Position numbers and translations under genes: made by a program | NCBI GenBank assembly: GCA_018401435.1 | Contig: JAGYJW010000032.1 | Span: 18,916-82,915 of the forward strand | Reading direction: 5' to 3' | Source of the DNA: Deltaproteobacteria bacterium | GTDB taxonomy: Bacteria; Myxococcota_A; UBA796; UBA2385 | Length of the DNA: 64,000 nucleotides | Part shown: piece after piece, positions 1 through 9,057 of the stretch | Layout: every line of letters begins with the position of its first letter | Numbering within the stretch: the stretch's first letter is position 1 | Notes under the pieces: generated by a model | The model's database searches: none | The model's input: only the letters and a program-made list of their open reading frames with translations | What the model was told of the DNA's origin: nothing

Positions 1-87
1 TCGCTAGCGGAGCAGACCCGCAGCGGCAAGGTCGGGCAACGCGCCTTCGCCTCGGATAGGGGCAGGGTTCCCCCCCTCCGAGCCGCC

Positions 88-1131
88 ATGCGAACCGGTC
101 AGCCCCAGGGTCGAGTGCTCCGCTTCCCCGGCAGCGGCCCCTGGCGGCCGCCGCGCTGGCAGGCCGTGCGCGTGGGGCGCATCTCCACCGACGCCGCCGG
201 CATGCGCATGCTGGAGCGGCTGGTGCTGCGGCTGGTACGCCGGGGCTGGAACCTGCTGCGCGCCCTGGACGAGGCCTCCGGCATCGACATGGAGGTGCTC
301 GAAGAGGGCCCGGTCCTGTCGCTGCTGGCGGTGGACAGCGCCTGGCTGGACCTGCTCTGCCACCTCGCCCGGCACGAGGTGGATCCCAACGAGGTCGAGA
401 CCCTGGCGGCCGATGTGCGCCGCCTGGGCCGCGAACAGACCACGCTGCGCCAGGCCGTCTACGCCCTGCTACCCGCCGATCGCCGCGAAGGCGTGGCCAG
501 CGCAGAGCGCATCCAGCAGGTCAGCGAACACGAGGTCCGCCAGGCCGTCATCGACATGGTGGTGGCCATGGACGGCGACGACGACGACCTGGACATCGAC
601 GACGACGACTACGAGCCCTTTGGCGTCGGCGGACGCAGCCGCGGGCTGCTATCCGAGGTCAACGCCAGCCGCCGCATGGACTGGGAGCAGCGCCCCTTGC
701 CCGCCGGGGGCGCCTTGCGCACCTGCTTGCGGGGCCTGCCGGCCGAGTGGTTGGACGCCATCAGCGCCCGGGTGGGCGGGCGGGTCTCGGGGTCCCGACG
801 CGACCGAGAGACCCGCCTGGCCGCCGCCCTGCTGGACGGCGGCACCCTGGACAAGCTGCTCGCCGGCATCGGCCCCGACGAGGTCGCCTTGCTGCAGCGC
901 GTCCTGGCCGAAGGCGGCCTGCATGGGGCCGCCGAGCTCACCGCCCTCACCGGCACCGACGACCAGGACGGCTGGTTCTGGACCGAGCAGCCGCCCCGCA
1001 GCGTGCTGGGCGGCCTGCGCTGGCGGGGGCTGGTCTATGTGGGCGCAAGGCCCGACGCCGACGCGGTGCCCGAGCGCTGCGTGCTCATCCCGGTCGAGCT
1101 GCGCGAGCCCCTGCGCGAGCGCCTGCGCTGA
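88..1131 (+). CDS. Hypothetical protein, 347 aa
   Basis: I do not recognise this family. The protein looks soluble, with no signal peptide or membrane helix. The N-terminal half is helical and rich in Leu and Arg (residues ~40-150). A very acidic patch (DGDDDDLDIDDDDYE) near residue 155-170 separates it from a C-terminal half that contains a Trp-rich stretch (DGWFWTEQPP) near residue 290. The ATG at 88 is the first good start, and no strong Shine-Dalgarno is visible upstream. It converges on the LRR gene with a 15-base gap. The codon pattern (GC-rich third positions throughout) supports it as a real gene. Function cannot be inferred from sequence or context. Confidence 0.7.
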   Translation: MRTGQPQGRVLRFPGSGPWRPPRWQAVRVGRISTDAAGMRMLERLVLRLVRRGWNLLRALDEASGIDMEVLEEGPVLSLLAVDSAWLDLLCHLARHEVDPNEVETLAADVRRLGREQTTLRQAVYALLPADRREGVASAERIQQVSEHEVRQAVIDMVVAMDGDDDDLDIDDDDYEPFGVGGRSRGLLSEVNASRRMDWEQRPLPAGGALRTCLRGLPAEWLDAISARVGGRVSGSRRDRETRLAAALLDGGTLDKLLAGIGPDEVALLQRVLAEGGLHGAAELTALTGTDDQDGWFWTEQPPRSVLGGLRWRGLVYVGARPDADAVPERCVLIPVELREPLRERLR

Positions 1132-1146
1132 GGGCCGGCCGCGGGT

Positions 1147-2157
1147 TCAGGGCGCGGCGGGGGCGACGGGCGGGCCATTGTTGGAGATCTGCCAGCCCCG
1201 CGCATCCACCGGGAGCTGCACCCGCGACAGGGTCTGGGCGAGGCCCGACGGATCCAGGCTGGGGTTGTCCTGGATGCGCAAGCCGTAGAAGGTCGGGGGA
1301 GTCGCCCGGTTGGCGACAAGCCCCGAAATATCGACCAGACCTTCATTCCCAACGATCTCAAGGCCCTTGATCCGGCTGAGGTCGGGCAGCACGGGCAGCT
1401 GGGTCAAGGCGGGCAGCCCCCGAAGTCGAAAGGCCCCCACCAGCGCCAGGCGCTCCCAGTCGGGCAGGGCCGTCACCGACGGAAGGCCCACCAGGTCGAT
1501 CTCCTCGGCGCTGCGCAGGGCCGGCAGCAGCTCCAGGCGCTGCAGGGCCGGCAGATCCTGCAGCGACAGCCGACCGATGGACTCGGTGCGCCCCAGCCCC
1601 AGCAGGCTGTGCAGCTTGGGATTTCCCGCCACCCGCACCTCGGCCAGCGCGCTGCGGGCGCTGCGGGCGTCCTGGGCTGCGATGCGCTCGAGCAAGGGGT
1701 TGTCGCGCACCTGGAGCGACCCGCCCCGCACCAGCGGCGGCAAGGCGGCGATCTCGATGAGCTGCGGATTCGCCACCACCTCCAGGTCGCGCAGCTGCCG
1801 GTCGCCCAGTCGGCCCAAGGCGCCCAGATCGTGCAACACGGGGTTGGCTCGCAGGCGCACACCGGCGAGGTCGAGCTCCGAGGCCTGGGCCAGGCGCTCC
1901 AGGCCATCCAGGCTGCGCAGCAGGGGCGCCCCTTCGGCCCGGATATCGCCCGATACACCCATCAAGCAGGACAGGCCCTTGAGATCGGTGCCGCGAAAGT
2001 CCCCCGCCAGCACCAGGTCGCCGTCCACACGGTCGTAGCGCTTGCAGAAGCGCTCGATGCTGGCCAGGTCCATCGGGGCCCAGTCCCCGACATGCACGGT
2101 GGAGCGGCGGGTGGCGCCAGCCGTGGCCACCACGAGGACGAGCAGGGGCAAGGACAT
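1147..2157 (-). CDS. Secreted leucine-rich-repeat / receptor-L-domain-like protein
   Basis: A 336-aa protein with a short N-terminal hydrophobic segment (residues ~2-15, MSLPLLVLVVATAGA) that looks like a signal peptide without a lipobox cysteine. The rest is a run of irregular 20-25-residue Leu-rich units with recurring patterns such as L-x-L-x-x-NP-x-L, as in LEVVANPQLIEI and LEIVGNEGLVDI. Such units form solenoids like receptor L domains or bacterial LRRs and usually serve binding or surface roles. The ligand cannot be read from sequence. A related but longer LRR lipoprotein lies at 61378-62763, so the genome carries a family of these. The gene is divergent from the UDG-like gene at 2263. 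Confidence 0.65.
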   Translation of the reverse strand: MSLPLLVLVVATAGATRRSTVHVGDWAPMDLASIERFCKRYDRVDGDLVLAGDFRGTDLKGLSCLMGVSGDIRAEGAPLLRSLDGLERLAQASELDLAGVRLRANPVLHDLGALGRLGDRQLRDLEVVANPQLIEIAALPPLVRGGSLQVRDNPLLERIAAQDARSARSALAEVRVAGNPKLHSLLGLGRTESIGRLSLQDLPALQRLELLPALRSAEEIDLVGLPSVTALPDWERLALVGAFRLRGLPALTQLPVLPDLSRIKGLEIVGNEGLVDISGLVANRATPPTFYGLRIQDNPSLDPSGLAQTLSRVQLPVDARGWQISNNGPPVAPAAP

Positions 2158-2262
2158 GGGGCGCCTCGCGAGGGGGACCCTCCACCTGTATCGGCGCCGC
2201 CGCCCGACGGCCGCTGGGGTGGGCCCGCGTTAGCGCCATCGGCCTGCCCATCCGGAGCCACG

Positions 2263-2934
2263 ATGCCCTCTCTGACCCCGCTCATGGCCCGACTCTCGGC
2301 CGAAGCCGCCCGCGGAGACATGGCGATCGATCTGCCGGTCTATGCAGAGGCCGGGCGCGATCCCACCGAGGCGGTGCTGCTGGGCTCTGGCAGCCTCTCG
2401 GCCCGGGTGGGCTTCTTCGGCCGAGACCCGGGACGCCACGAGATCCTGCTGGGCGAGCCCTTTATCGGGGCGGGCGGCCGGCTGGTGCGCGACGCCTTGC
2501 ACGCGGCCCGGTCCGGGGGGGCACCCCCCGACGTGGACGCCGCCATTCGGGCCGGCCAAAGCATGTTCTGGGCCAATACCGTGCCCTATAAGCCCACAGG
2601 CAACAAGGCCTGGTCCATGGGGGTCAAGCGCCGCTTCAGCCCGCTGATCGCCGAGCTGCTGGTGTCGCACTGGAGCGGCCAGGACCTGATCACCCTGGGC
2701 AATGTGGCCTTTGACTGGTTCCGCATCGAAGAGCCCGGCCTGGCGCCCACCCTCAAGGCTTTCTGGACCCGACCGGATCGCTACACGGCCAGCCTGGACA
2801 TCCGCTTTCGGGGCAAGGCCCTGCGCCTGCACCCGCTGCCGCACCCATCCCCCCTGAATGCCACCTGGTACCCCCGCTTTCCCGGCCTGCTGCGCCAGCG
2901 CCTGGCCGACCTGGGCTGGCCCGAGCGGCCCTGA
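2263..2934 (+). CDS. Uracil-DNA-glycosylase-superfamily protein
   Basis: A 223-aa protein resembling the UDG superfamily, which removes uracil from DNA in base-excision repair. Seen in the sequence: an N-terminal ILLGEPFIGAGGRL segment at the place of motif A (the catalytic water-binding loop), NTVPYKPTGNKAW in the middle, and HPLPHPSPLN near the C-terminus, which matches the UDG motif-B H-P-S-P-L signature that inserts into the minor groove. The four cysteines of the iron-sulfur UDGs (families 4 and 5) are absent. The open frame extends far upstream, but the homology begins at the ATG at 2263. Whether it acts on uracil or another lesion is not decided by sequence. Confidence 0.72.
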   Translation: MPSLTPLMARLSAEAARGDMAIDLPVYAEAGRDPTEAVLLGSGSLSARVGFFGRDPGRHEILLGEPFIGAGGRLVRDALHAARSGGAPPDVDAAIRAGQSMFWANTVPYKPTGNKAWSMGVKRRFSPLIAELLVSHWSGQDLITLGNVAFDWFRIEEPGLAPTLKAFWTRPDRYTASLDIRFRGKALRLHPLPHPSPLNATWYPRFPGLLRQRLADLGWPERP

Positions 2935-2948
2935 ACGGCGCGCAGGCC

Positions 2949-3764
2949 CTACTTGTGGGAGTCCAGCTTCTCGCCTTCGGTCTGGACATTCTCGACGGCG
3001 CTCTCGCCTGCGGGACGCGGCGTGACCAGCTCGCCGCTGGCCAGCTGGTAGGTGCCCAGCAGCCAGCTCAGGATCACGCCCTCCAAGCTGGAGTCGCGGT
3101 TGAGCATGACGCTGCCGTGCCCCGCGCCCTTGAGCATCAGGTAGTGGTGCTGCCCCTGGGCCCGCTGTTCGAGCACCACCGCGGACTTCGCGCTGTACTG
3201 GTCCTCCTGCGAGGCCACCAGCAGCAGGGGGCGCTGGCCCAGGGCGTCCACGGCGTCGGGAGAGGTGACGCCCTTGTAGTTGAGGCCCGGACTGAGGGCG
3301 ACGACATTGACGATGCCAGCATCTGCGGCGGCGGCCTCCAGGCAGAGGTTGGCGCCGATGCTGGCCCCCACGCAGCTGATCTGGGTGGCGCCTTGTCCGC
3401 GCAGCCAGGCCACCGCGGCGGCGACATCTTGGGTCATCTGGGGGTAGTCGCCGGGAAGCAGCTCCTGGCCAGCCTTGTCCGAGCGTCCGTGCCCGCGCAG
3501 ATCCACCGCGATGGTCTGCAGGCCGGCCTTGCCCAGGCGCTCGCCGAGGTATTTCCAGTCGGCGGCCTCTCGGCCCAACATATGCACCAGCACCACGCCC
3601 TTGGCGCTGCCCTTGAGCGGGGCCACCAAGGCGTGCAGGCGCGCGCCATCGCCCGCGGTGAGCTGGGTGTCGCTGACCGCGGCCTTGGCGGCGTCACCCG
3701 CCAGGGCGAGGCCGAAGGCCATCACAGCTCCGGCGAGGGCTCCAGCGCGGCGAAGGAGGGGCAT
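2949..3764 (-). CDS. Secreted alpha/beta hydrolase
   Basis: A 271-aa protein. It has an N-terminal signal peptide (RRAGALAGAVMAFGLALAG, cleavage likely after AKA near residue 28). An alpha/beta-hydrolase fold follows: oxyanion region VLVHMLGREAADW, a strand-turn DLRGHGRSD, and the nucleophile elbow GASIG with the catalytic Ser near residue 135. The probable acid is the Asp in SQEDQYS and the catalytic His is in GAGHGSVM. The layout resembles dienelactone-hydrolase or esterase-type enzymes acting in the periplasm. The substrate is unknown. It converges on the UDG-like gene with a 14-base gap. Confidence 0.75.
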   Translation of the reverse strand: MPLLRRAGALAGAVMAFGLALAGDAAKAAVSDTQLTAGDGARLHALVAPLKGSAKGVVLVHMLGREAADWKYLGERLGKAGLQTIAVDLRGHGRSDKAGQELLPGDYPQMTQDVAAAVAWLRGQGATQISCVGASIGANLCLEAAAADAGIVNVVALSPGLNYKGVTSPDAVDALGQRPLLLVASQEDQYSAKSAVVLEQRAQGQHHYLMLKGAGHGSVMLNRDSSLEGVILSWLLGTYQLASGELVTPRPAGESAVENVQTEGEKLDSHK

Positions 3765-3867
3765 CGGGGCTCCGGGGTGGGGTGCGCGATCCTGGACCCA
3801 CCGTGGAACACCTGGGCCGGGCCGCGCAGTCTATATCGCCACGGCATCGGACTGAAACGCCCGAGCT

Positions 3868-4287
3868 TCAGCCTTTGATCCGAGGGGGGGGCGACAGCAG
3901 CCCTCTGAGGTCCACCAGCAGATCGCCGAGGTCCAGGCCATAGGCCTCGGCCACCTCCGCCAGGGTCTCATCGAAGCGAACGGCGCAGCCGCTGCAATGG
4001 GGGAGGTGCCGGGTCGCCAGGACCCCTTGGGCCCCGGGATGGCGCTTCAGGGCCTCCTCCACCGTCATCTCCGCCGAAAAGGGTGCGCTTCGGCGATCCA
4101 GACGGCCGTGCTGCCGATCCAGGTGGCCGTGCAGGCCGGCCAGGCGGGCATCCACGCGGTCCAAGGCGTCGTCCAGGGCCGCCAGCTGCCGCAGCAGGGG
4201 CGGCGGGGGGGCGGGATCGGCCACGGCGCGCAGCCCACGGCGGACCCGGGGGCGCAACAGGCGAGGGAGGGGCAGCGGGAGTGGCAC
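3868..4287 (-). CDS. DUF1858-domain protein
   Basis: A 139-aa protein. The last ~65 residues match the DUF1858 pattern: MTVEEALKRHPGAQGVLA, then the CSGC motif (HLPHCSGCAVRF), then a helical LAEVAEAYGLDL end. Known DUF1858 proteins carry this paired-cysteine motif and are linked to hybrid-cluster-protein or disulfide redox systems. The first ~60 residues are Pro/Arg-rich followed by a short Leu/Asp/Arg-rich helical segment and look like an added N-terminal arm. The gene is divergent from tadA. A redox or metal-sensing role is an inference from the two cysteines only. Confidence 0.7.
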   Translation of the reverse strand: MPLPLPLPRLLRPRVRRGLRAVADPAPPPPLLRQLAALDDALDRVDARLAGLHGHLDRQHGRLDRRSAPFSAEMTVEEALKRHPGAQGVLATRHLPHCSGCAVRFDETLAEVAEAYGLDLGDLLVDLRGLLSPPPRIKG

Positions 4288-4328
4288 CCTTGGGCTCTAG
4301 CGCGGCCATGGCCGCCGGGCCCGGGGCG

Positions 4329-4357
4329 TTGACACCCTGGGGTGCGGGGAATACACG
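4329..4357 (+). promoter_or_regulatory. Candidate sigma-70-type promoter for tadA
   Basis: A perfect TTGACA (4329-4334) is followed by 17 bases and a weak -10-like TACACG (4352-4357). It lies about 45 bases upstream of the tadA ATG in the divergent gap. The -35 match is striking in GC-rich DNA. The -10 match is poor, so this is a candidate only. Confidence 0.35.
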
Positions 4358-4400
4358 CTGGGGCGCTCGGAGATCCGAGCTGTTCTTTGACCGGGCCGAG

Positions 4401-4907
4401 ATGGATCCGAACAGCCATCCGGAAGCCAGCCAGAATCCAGACCCTGACCTCGTCTTCATGGACCAGGCCCTGCGGTTGGCCCAAGCAGCCATCCCGCTCG
4501 GTGAAGTCCCCGTTGGCGCGGTTGTGGTGCGGGACGGTCTCATCGTCTCCGCGGCGCACAACCGCCGCGAGCTCGACGCAGACCCCACCGCCCACGCCGA
4601 ACTGATCGCGATGCGAACAGCGGCCCAGGTGCTTGGAGATTGGCGGCTGGAAGGCTGCATCGTCTACGTCACCCTCGAGCCCTGCGCCATGTGCGCGGGG
4701 GCCATGGTCCTCTCCCGGATCGCACGCTGCGTCTACGCAAGCGCCGATCCCAAGGCGGGCTTCATGGGCAGCCTCGATGACCTCTCCCAGCACCCGCGAC
4801 TCAACCACCGCTTTCCGGTCTCCACCGGGGTGCGGGCGAATGAGTCGAGCGCGCTGTTGAAGGGCTTCTTCCGCGACCTGCGGGCGCGCAAGAAGATGGG
4901 TCTCTGA
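4401..4907 (+). CDS. tadA: tRNA-specific adenosine deaminase TadA
   Basis: A 168-aa zinc deaminase that converts the wobble adenosine of tRNA-Arg(ACG) to inosine. The cytidine/deoxycytidylate-deaminase motifs are complete: the HAE proton shuttle in PTAHAELIAM and the zinc-binding PCAMC in TLEPCAMCAGAM. The TadA-typical N-terminus (ALRLAQAAIPLGEVPVGAVV) and the C-terminal ALLKGFFRDLRARKK helix are also present. I chose the ATG at 4401. A second ATG at 4458 directly before the conserved domain is possible. The gene opens the tadA - tRNA-Ser - SRP RNA - dnaX - recR block. Confidence 0.95.
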   Translation: MDPNSHPEASQNPDPDLVFMDQALRLAQAAIPLGEVPVGAVVVRDGLIVSAAHNRRELDADPTAHAELIAMRTAAQVLGDWRLEGCIVYVTLEPCAMCAGAMVLSRIARCVYASADPKAGFMGSLDDLSQHPRLNHRFPVSTGVRANESSALLKGFFRDLRARKKMGL

Positions 4908-4922
4908 CGACGGTTGGATTCA

Positions 4923-4942
4923 GCCGATCCCCTGGGATCGGC
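4923..4942 (+). terminator. Hairpin after tadA
   Basis: A perfect 9-base inverted repeat (GCCGATCCC / GGGATCGGC) with almost no spacer sits 15 bases after the tadA stop and before the first tRNA-Ser. No T tract follows, so it may be a processing or weak termination hairpin. Confidence 0.45.
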
Positions 4943-4984
4943 GGCGATGAGAAGCAACGGCTGTGGCCGGTGGAAGGCGATCTT

Positions 4985-5072
<88 letters not shown>

Positions 5073-5168
5073 CCCCCCGCACCACCCCGCGCTTCTCATC
5101 CGGCCCAGCATCCACCTGGCGCTCCTGCCCTCACCGGCAAGGCGCCTTGGACGCATCGACTGGAATCC

Positions 5169-5256
<88 letters not shown>

Positions 5257-5327
5257 CTTCCAGACGATGTTGCGCCCCCATGCTGCTTTGGCCGTGGGGG
5301 GGCGCCTGTGAGGATAGGGGTGGGTCG

Positions 5328-5436
5328 ATGGTGATGGTCGGGTCCCGTTGACTGCGGATCCGTGAACCCCGCCAGGTCCGGAAGGAAGCAACGGTGTCGG
5401 TCCCCGCGGGGCATCGGGGTGCCCGGCCATCACCAC
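5328..5436 (+). ncRNA. ffs: Bacterial small SRP RNA (4.5S-like)
   Basis: This is the RNA of the signal-recognition particle, which binds Ffh and targets membrane proteins. The diagnostic helix-8 core is present: CCAGGTCCGGAAGGAAGCA with the GGAA tetraloop. The ends pair in a long hairpin: GGTGATGGTCGGG (5330-5342) with CCCGGCCATCACC (5422-5434). Flanking AGGGGTGGG and CCCACCCCT (about 5315 and 5440) could extend the stem. Exact ends are uncertain by a few bases. It lies directly upstream of dnaX, as in other bacteria. Confidence 0.92.
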
Positions 5437-5469
5437 CGCCCCACCCCTCTTTCACAGAGCGCAGCACCC

Positions 5470-7444
5470 ATGAGCTATGTGGCCATTGCCCGGAAGTGGC
5501 GCCCCACCAGCTTCGAGGACATCGCCGGTCAGCAGCATGTGACGCGCACGCTGCAGAACGCGATTCGCCTGGGACGCATCCACCACGCCTTCCTCTTCAC
5601 CGGAGCGCGCGGGGTGGGAAAGACCTCGGCCGCCCGGGTGCTCGCCCGCGCCCTGAACTGCGTGAACGGGCCCACCCCCGACCCCTGTGGGGAGTGCCCC
5701 AGCTGCCTCGAGATCGCGACCGGCGGCAGCGCGGATGTGATCGAGATCGACGGAGCCAGCAACAACTCCGTCGAAGACATCCGAGAGCTGCGCGAGAGCG
5801 TCCGCTACCTGCCCCAGCGCGGCCACAGCAAGGTCTACATCGTGGACGAGGTCCACATGCTGTCCCGCGGGGCCTTCAACGCCCTGCTCAAGACCCTCGA
5901 AGAGCCGCCAGACCACGTGGTCTTCATCTTTGCGACCACCGAACCCCAGAAGATCCCCGATACGATCCTGTCCCGGGTGCAGCGCTTCGACTTCAAGCGG
6001 ATCCCGGCCAGCACGGTGGTCGAGACCCTGCAGCGGGTCTGCGAGGGCGAAGGGGTGCAGGTGCCCGAGAGCGCCCTGCGGCTGATCGCCCGCGCCGGCG
6101 AAGGCTCCATGCGCGACGCCCAGAGCCTGCTGGACCGGGTGATCAGCTTCAGCGGGGGCAGCATCACCACCGAAGGTGTGGCCGAGGTGCTGGGCCTGGT
6201 GGACCGCGAGCTGCTCTTCTCCATGCTGAGCGGCATGCTGCGCGGCGAGCCCGACCAGTGCCTGGAGGCCATCGATCGGGTGCACGGCTTTGGCTATGAC
6301 CTGACCGAGTTCACCGCCGAGATGCTGGAGCTGCTGCGCAACGCGACCTTGGTGGGCCTGTCGCCCACCTCGCGCCGCTACCTGGATGTGCCGACCGAAG
6401 AGCAGGGCCGCTTGTCGGATCTGGTCAGCGAGGTGCCCACCGATGTCTTCGTGCGCAGCTTCCAGGTCATGCTGGAGGTCCACGAGCAGGTGGCCCGGGC
6501 TGCCCGACCGCGCATCGTGCTGGAGATGGCGGTCGCCCGGCTGGTGAGCATCCGGCCCGCCCGGCCGGTGGACCAGATCGTGCAGCGCCTGAGCGATCTG
6601 GAGCGCCGCATGCGCCAGGGCGGCGTGCCCAGCCGGCCCCGCAGCCCCAGCAGCCCGTCCAGCCGATCCGGCGCCCGCGGCGGCGACGACGACGACGACC
6701 CTGCTCCTGCTCCTGCTCCTGCTCCCGCTCCCGCACCCGCGGCGGCCCCGCGCCCGCGCCCCGCGCCGCCGGCCCCCCGAGCGCCGCCCGCCCCCTGGTG
6801 CTGGCACCGCCACCCGGCCCCGCCGAGGACGAAGACCTGACCCCGACGGCCATGAGCACGGGGCAGCGGGCCCTGGGCCCGGGGATCCCGGCGCCGAGGA
6901 CCGCGGCCCGGAGCTGCTCGCCCTCTTTGAGAATGGGGTTGACGACCCCGACACCGAGGAGGGCGAGCCCGTCGAGATTCGGGCAGTCGGCCCGCCGCCG
7001 CTGCCCGCCGGCGCCACCGACGAGCAGCGCTTCGAGGCCTTCCAGGGCTGGATTGAAGCGGGCGGCAGCCGGTGGAGCGCCCTCGCCATGGACGTGGCCC
7101 TCGACCGCTGTCAGCCGCCCACCGTCTACGCGGTGACGCCCCACGATCTGCACCAGCGCAACGCCCAGCCCCTGCTGGACGACGCCCGCGTGCGCCTGGG
7201 AATCGCCGCCTGCTTTCCCGGCTGCCAGCGCCTGGAGATCGGCTTGCGCGCCGCCCATCATCCCGGCCGCACCCGCCGCGAGAAGGCCCAGATCGCCCGC
7301 GCCGCCTTGGAGGCCCGCCTGCGGGAGGAGCTGCTGGCCGACCCCCGCATCCAGCAGATCCAGGGCCGCCTGGGCGCCCGGCTCCAGCGGGTGGCGCCAC
7401 CCGATGAGGCCCCCGAGGCCGCCCGAAGGGAGAAGCAGCGATGA
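5470..7444 (+). CDS. dnaX: DNA polymerase III subunit tau/gamma (frame interrupted in linker)
   Basis: The clamp-loader ATPase of the replicative polymerase. The N-terminal part is intact: Walker A GARGVGKTSAAR near residue 45, zinc-binding CGECPSC, the DEVHML Walker B region, sensor LSRVQRFDF, then domain III. The first frame stops at 6840 (456 aa). The C-terminal polymerase-binding domain continues in other frames: VLAPPPGPAEDEDLTP in the frame around 6798-6860, then ELLALFENGVDDPD from ~6911 to the stop at 7444. Both steps equal one missing base each, in a low-complexity Asp/Pro-Ala linker. Sequencing deletions are the likely cause. Programmed slippage giving a gamma-size product is an alternative. 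The stop overlaps the recR ATG by 4 bases. No ebfC/ybaB gene lies between dnaX and recR. Confidence 0.9.
6682..6740 (+). repeat. Low-complexity GAC and CTGCTC repeats in the dnaX linker
   Basis: Five GAC units are followed by CTGCTC/CCGCTC hexamers that encode an Asp run and then Pro-Ala dipeptides. This is the flexible linker between the ATPase and tau-specific domains. The reading-frame breaks in dnaX begin just after it. Confidence 0.7.
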
Positions 7445-8037
7445 GCGAGCCCGTAGACCCCCTGCGCCACTGCGTCGCCCAGCTCGCCCGCCTGCCCGGT
7501 ATCGGCGACCGCACGGCGGCCCGCCTGACCTATTGGCTGCTGCGCCAGGACCCCGAGGTGGCCGACGAGATCGCCGGCGCAATCGCCAGTCTGGCCCGGT
7601 CCATGGTGCGGTGTTCGGTCTGCTGCGATGTGGCCACCACCAACCCCTGCCGCCGCTGCGCCGACCCCGCCCGCGACGGCGCGGTGGTCTGCGTGGTGGA
7701 GCGCCCCCAAGACATCGTGGCCATCGAGAACTCCGGCGGCTTTCGCGGGCGCTTCCACGTGCTGGATGGCGCCATCAGCCCCCTGGACGGCATCGGGCCC
7801 GACCAGCTGCGCATCCGAGAGCTGCTGGCCCGGCTGGAGGGCGAGGTGGCCGAGGTCCTGCTGGCCACCGATCCCGATGTGGATGGTGATGCCACCGCCC
7901 TCTACCTGGCGCGGCTGATCAAGCCCCTGGGCATCCGGGTGACCCGCCTGGCCCATGGCATCTCGGTGGGCACCGAGCTGGAATATGCCGACCGCTCCAG
8001 CGTGGCCCGGGCCATCGAACACCGCCGAGACATGTAG
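7441..8037 (+). CDS. recR: Recombination mediator RecR
   Basis: A 198-aa protein, the normal RecR length. It acts with RecF/RecO to load RecA at gaps. Domains in order: N-terminal helix-hairpin-helix (LARLPGIGDRTAARL), a C4 zinc finger (CSVC ... CRRC, residues ~59-73), and a Toprim domain with CVVERPQDIVAIE and the acidic TDPDVDGDATALY motif. The C-terminal segment keeps the family LAHGISVGTELEYAD sequence. Its ATG overlaps the dnaX stop (ATGA), which implies translational coupling. Confidence 0.96.
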   Translation: MSEPVDPLRHCVAQLARLPGIGDRTAARLTYWLLRQDPEVADEIAGAIASLARSMVRCSVCCDVATTNPCRRCADPARDGAVVCVVERPQDIVAIENSGGFRGRFHVLDGAISPLDGIGPDQLRIRELLARLEGEVAEVLLATDPDVDGDATALYLARLIKPLGIRVTRLAHGISVGTELEYADRSSVARAIEHRRDM

Positions 8038-8106
8038 GGGCCCCACAGCAGCGCGGGCCCGCGTCGCCCGCCGGGGAGGTCCCCAAGGGCCGCCGGCAGA
8101 GGCCCC

Positions 8107-9057
8107 TCACCCAAGGCCGACCGAGTCCGCCGCGGCGCGGATGATCGCAGCCGAGCGAAGGAGCGCGCGCTGCTCGGGCGCGTCGAGTCCAAGCGGGAGA
8201 ACGCCCTCGATGCCCCCGCCGCCGATGATCGCCGGCAGGCTGAGGCAGACGCCGTGGATGCCAAAGGGCCCATCCACAGCCGATGAAACCGACAGGACCG
8301 CCCGCTCGTCCCCGATGATGGCCTCCACAATGCGCACCAGCCCGGCGCCGATCCCATAGGCCGTGTGGCCCTTCCTCTCGATGATGGCATCGGCCGCGCG
8401 CCGGGTCTCTTCTGCCATCGCCTCGCGCTGCGCTTCTCCGAAGGGCCGCTCCGGGTTCACGCGGTCGAGGGGGATTCCGGCGATATTGGCGGCGGACCAG
8501 GCCACCACCTCGCTGTCTCCGTGCTCGCCGATGACGTGGGCATGGACGCTCCTGGCGTCGACATCGAAGCGCCGGCCCAGCAGCGATCGAAGGCGCGCGG
8601 TGTCCAGGATCGTGCCCGAGCCCAGCACCCGCGACGGGGGGAAGCCCGACAGCTTCAGCGTCGCCATCGTCAAGACGTCCACAGGGTTGGTCGCCACGAC
8701 CAGCACCGCCTCGGGCGCATGGGCTGCAATGGCAGGGATGAGGCTGGCAAAGACATCGGCATTTCGCGCGACCAGATCGATCCGGGTCTCTCCGGGACGC
8801 TGGGAGGCTCCAGCGGTGATCAGCACGACCGATGCCCCCGCGCAGTCCGCGACGCCCCCGGCCCATAGCCGGACAGGCCGACCGAAGGGCACCGCGTGGT
8901 TGATGTCCATCACCTCGCCCTCTGCCCGCTGCAGATCGCTGTCCACAAGCACGACCTCCGAGGCCAGGCCCGTGCGCACCAGCGCAAAGGTGGTCGCAGC
9001 GCCGACATGGCCGGCACCGATCACAGCGACCCGCGTGGGGCTGGGAGGGCCGCTCAC
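8107..9057 (-). CDS. ldh: L-lactate dehydrogenase
   Basis: A 316-aa NAD-dependent 2-hydroxyacid dehydrogenase that interconverts pyruvate and L-lactate. Seen: the Rossmann motif VAVIGAGHVGAAT, the coenzyme-specifying Asp in VLVDSDLQRAEG, the mobile-loop GASQRPGETR with Gln at the substrate-specificity position (Arg would indicate malate), the catalytic IGEHGDSEV His, and VATNPVDVL. The start is a GTG at 9057 that overlaps the stop of an upstream weak ORF (GTGA). It converges on recR. Confidence 0.88.
   Translation of the reverse strand: MSGPPSPTRVAVIGAGHVGAATTFALVRTGLASEVVLVDSDLQRAEGEVMDINHAVPFGRPVRLWAGGVADCAGASVVLITAGASQRPGETRIDLVARNADVFASLIPAIAAHAPEAVLVVATNPVDVLTMATLKLSGFPPSRVLGSGTILDTARLRSLLGRRFDVDARSVHAHVIGEHGDSEVVAWSAANIAGIPLDRVNPERPFGEAQREAMAEETRRAADAIIERKGHTAYGIGAGLVRIVEAIIGDERAVLSVSSAVDGPFGIHGVCLSLPAIIGGGGIEGVLPLGLDAPEQRALLRSAAIIRAAADSVGLG

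Noticed and set aside
6682..6740. Possible CRISPR-like repeat
   Set aside because: Units are 3-6 bases with no spacers; they encode the Asp/Pro-Ala linker of dnaX.
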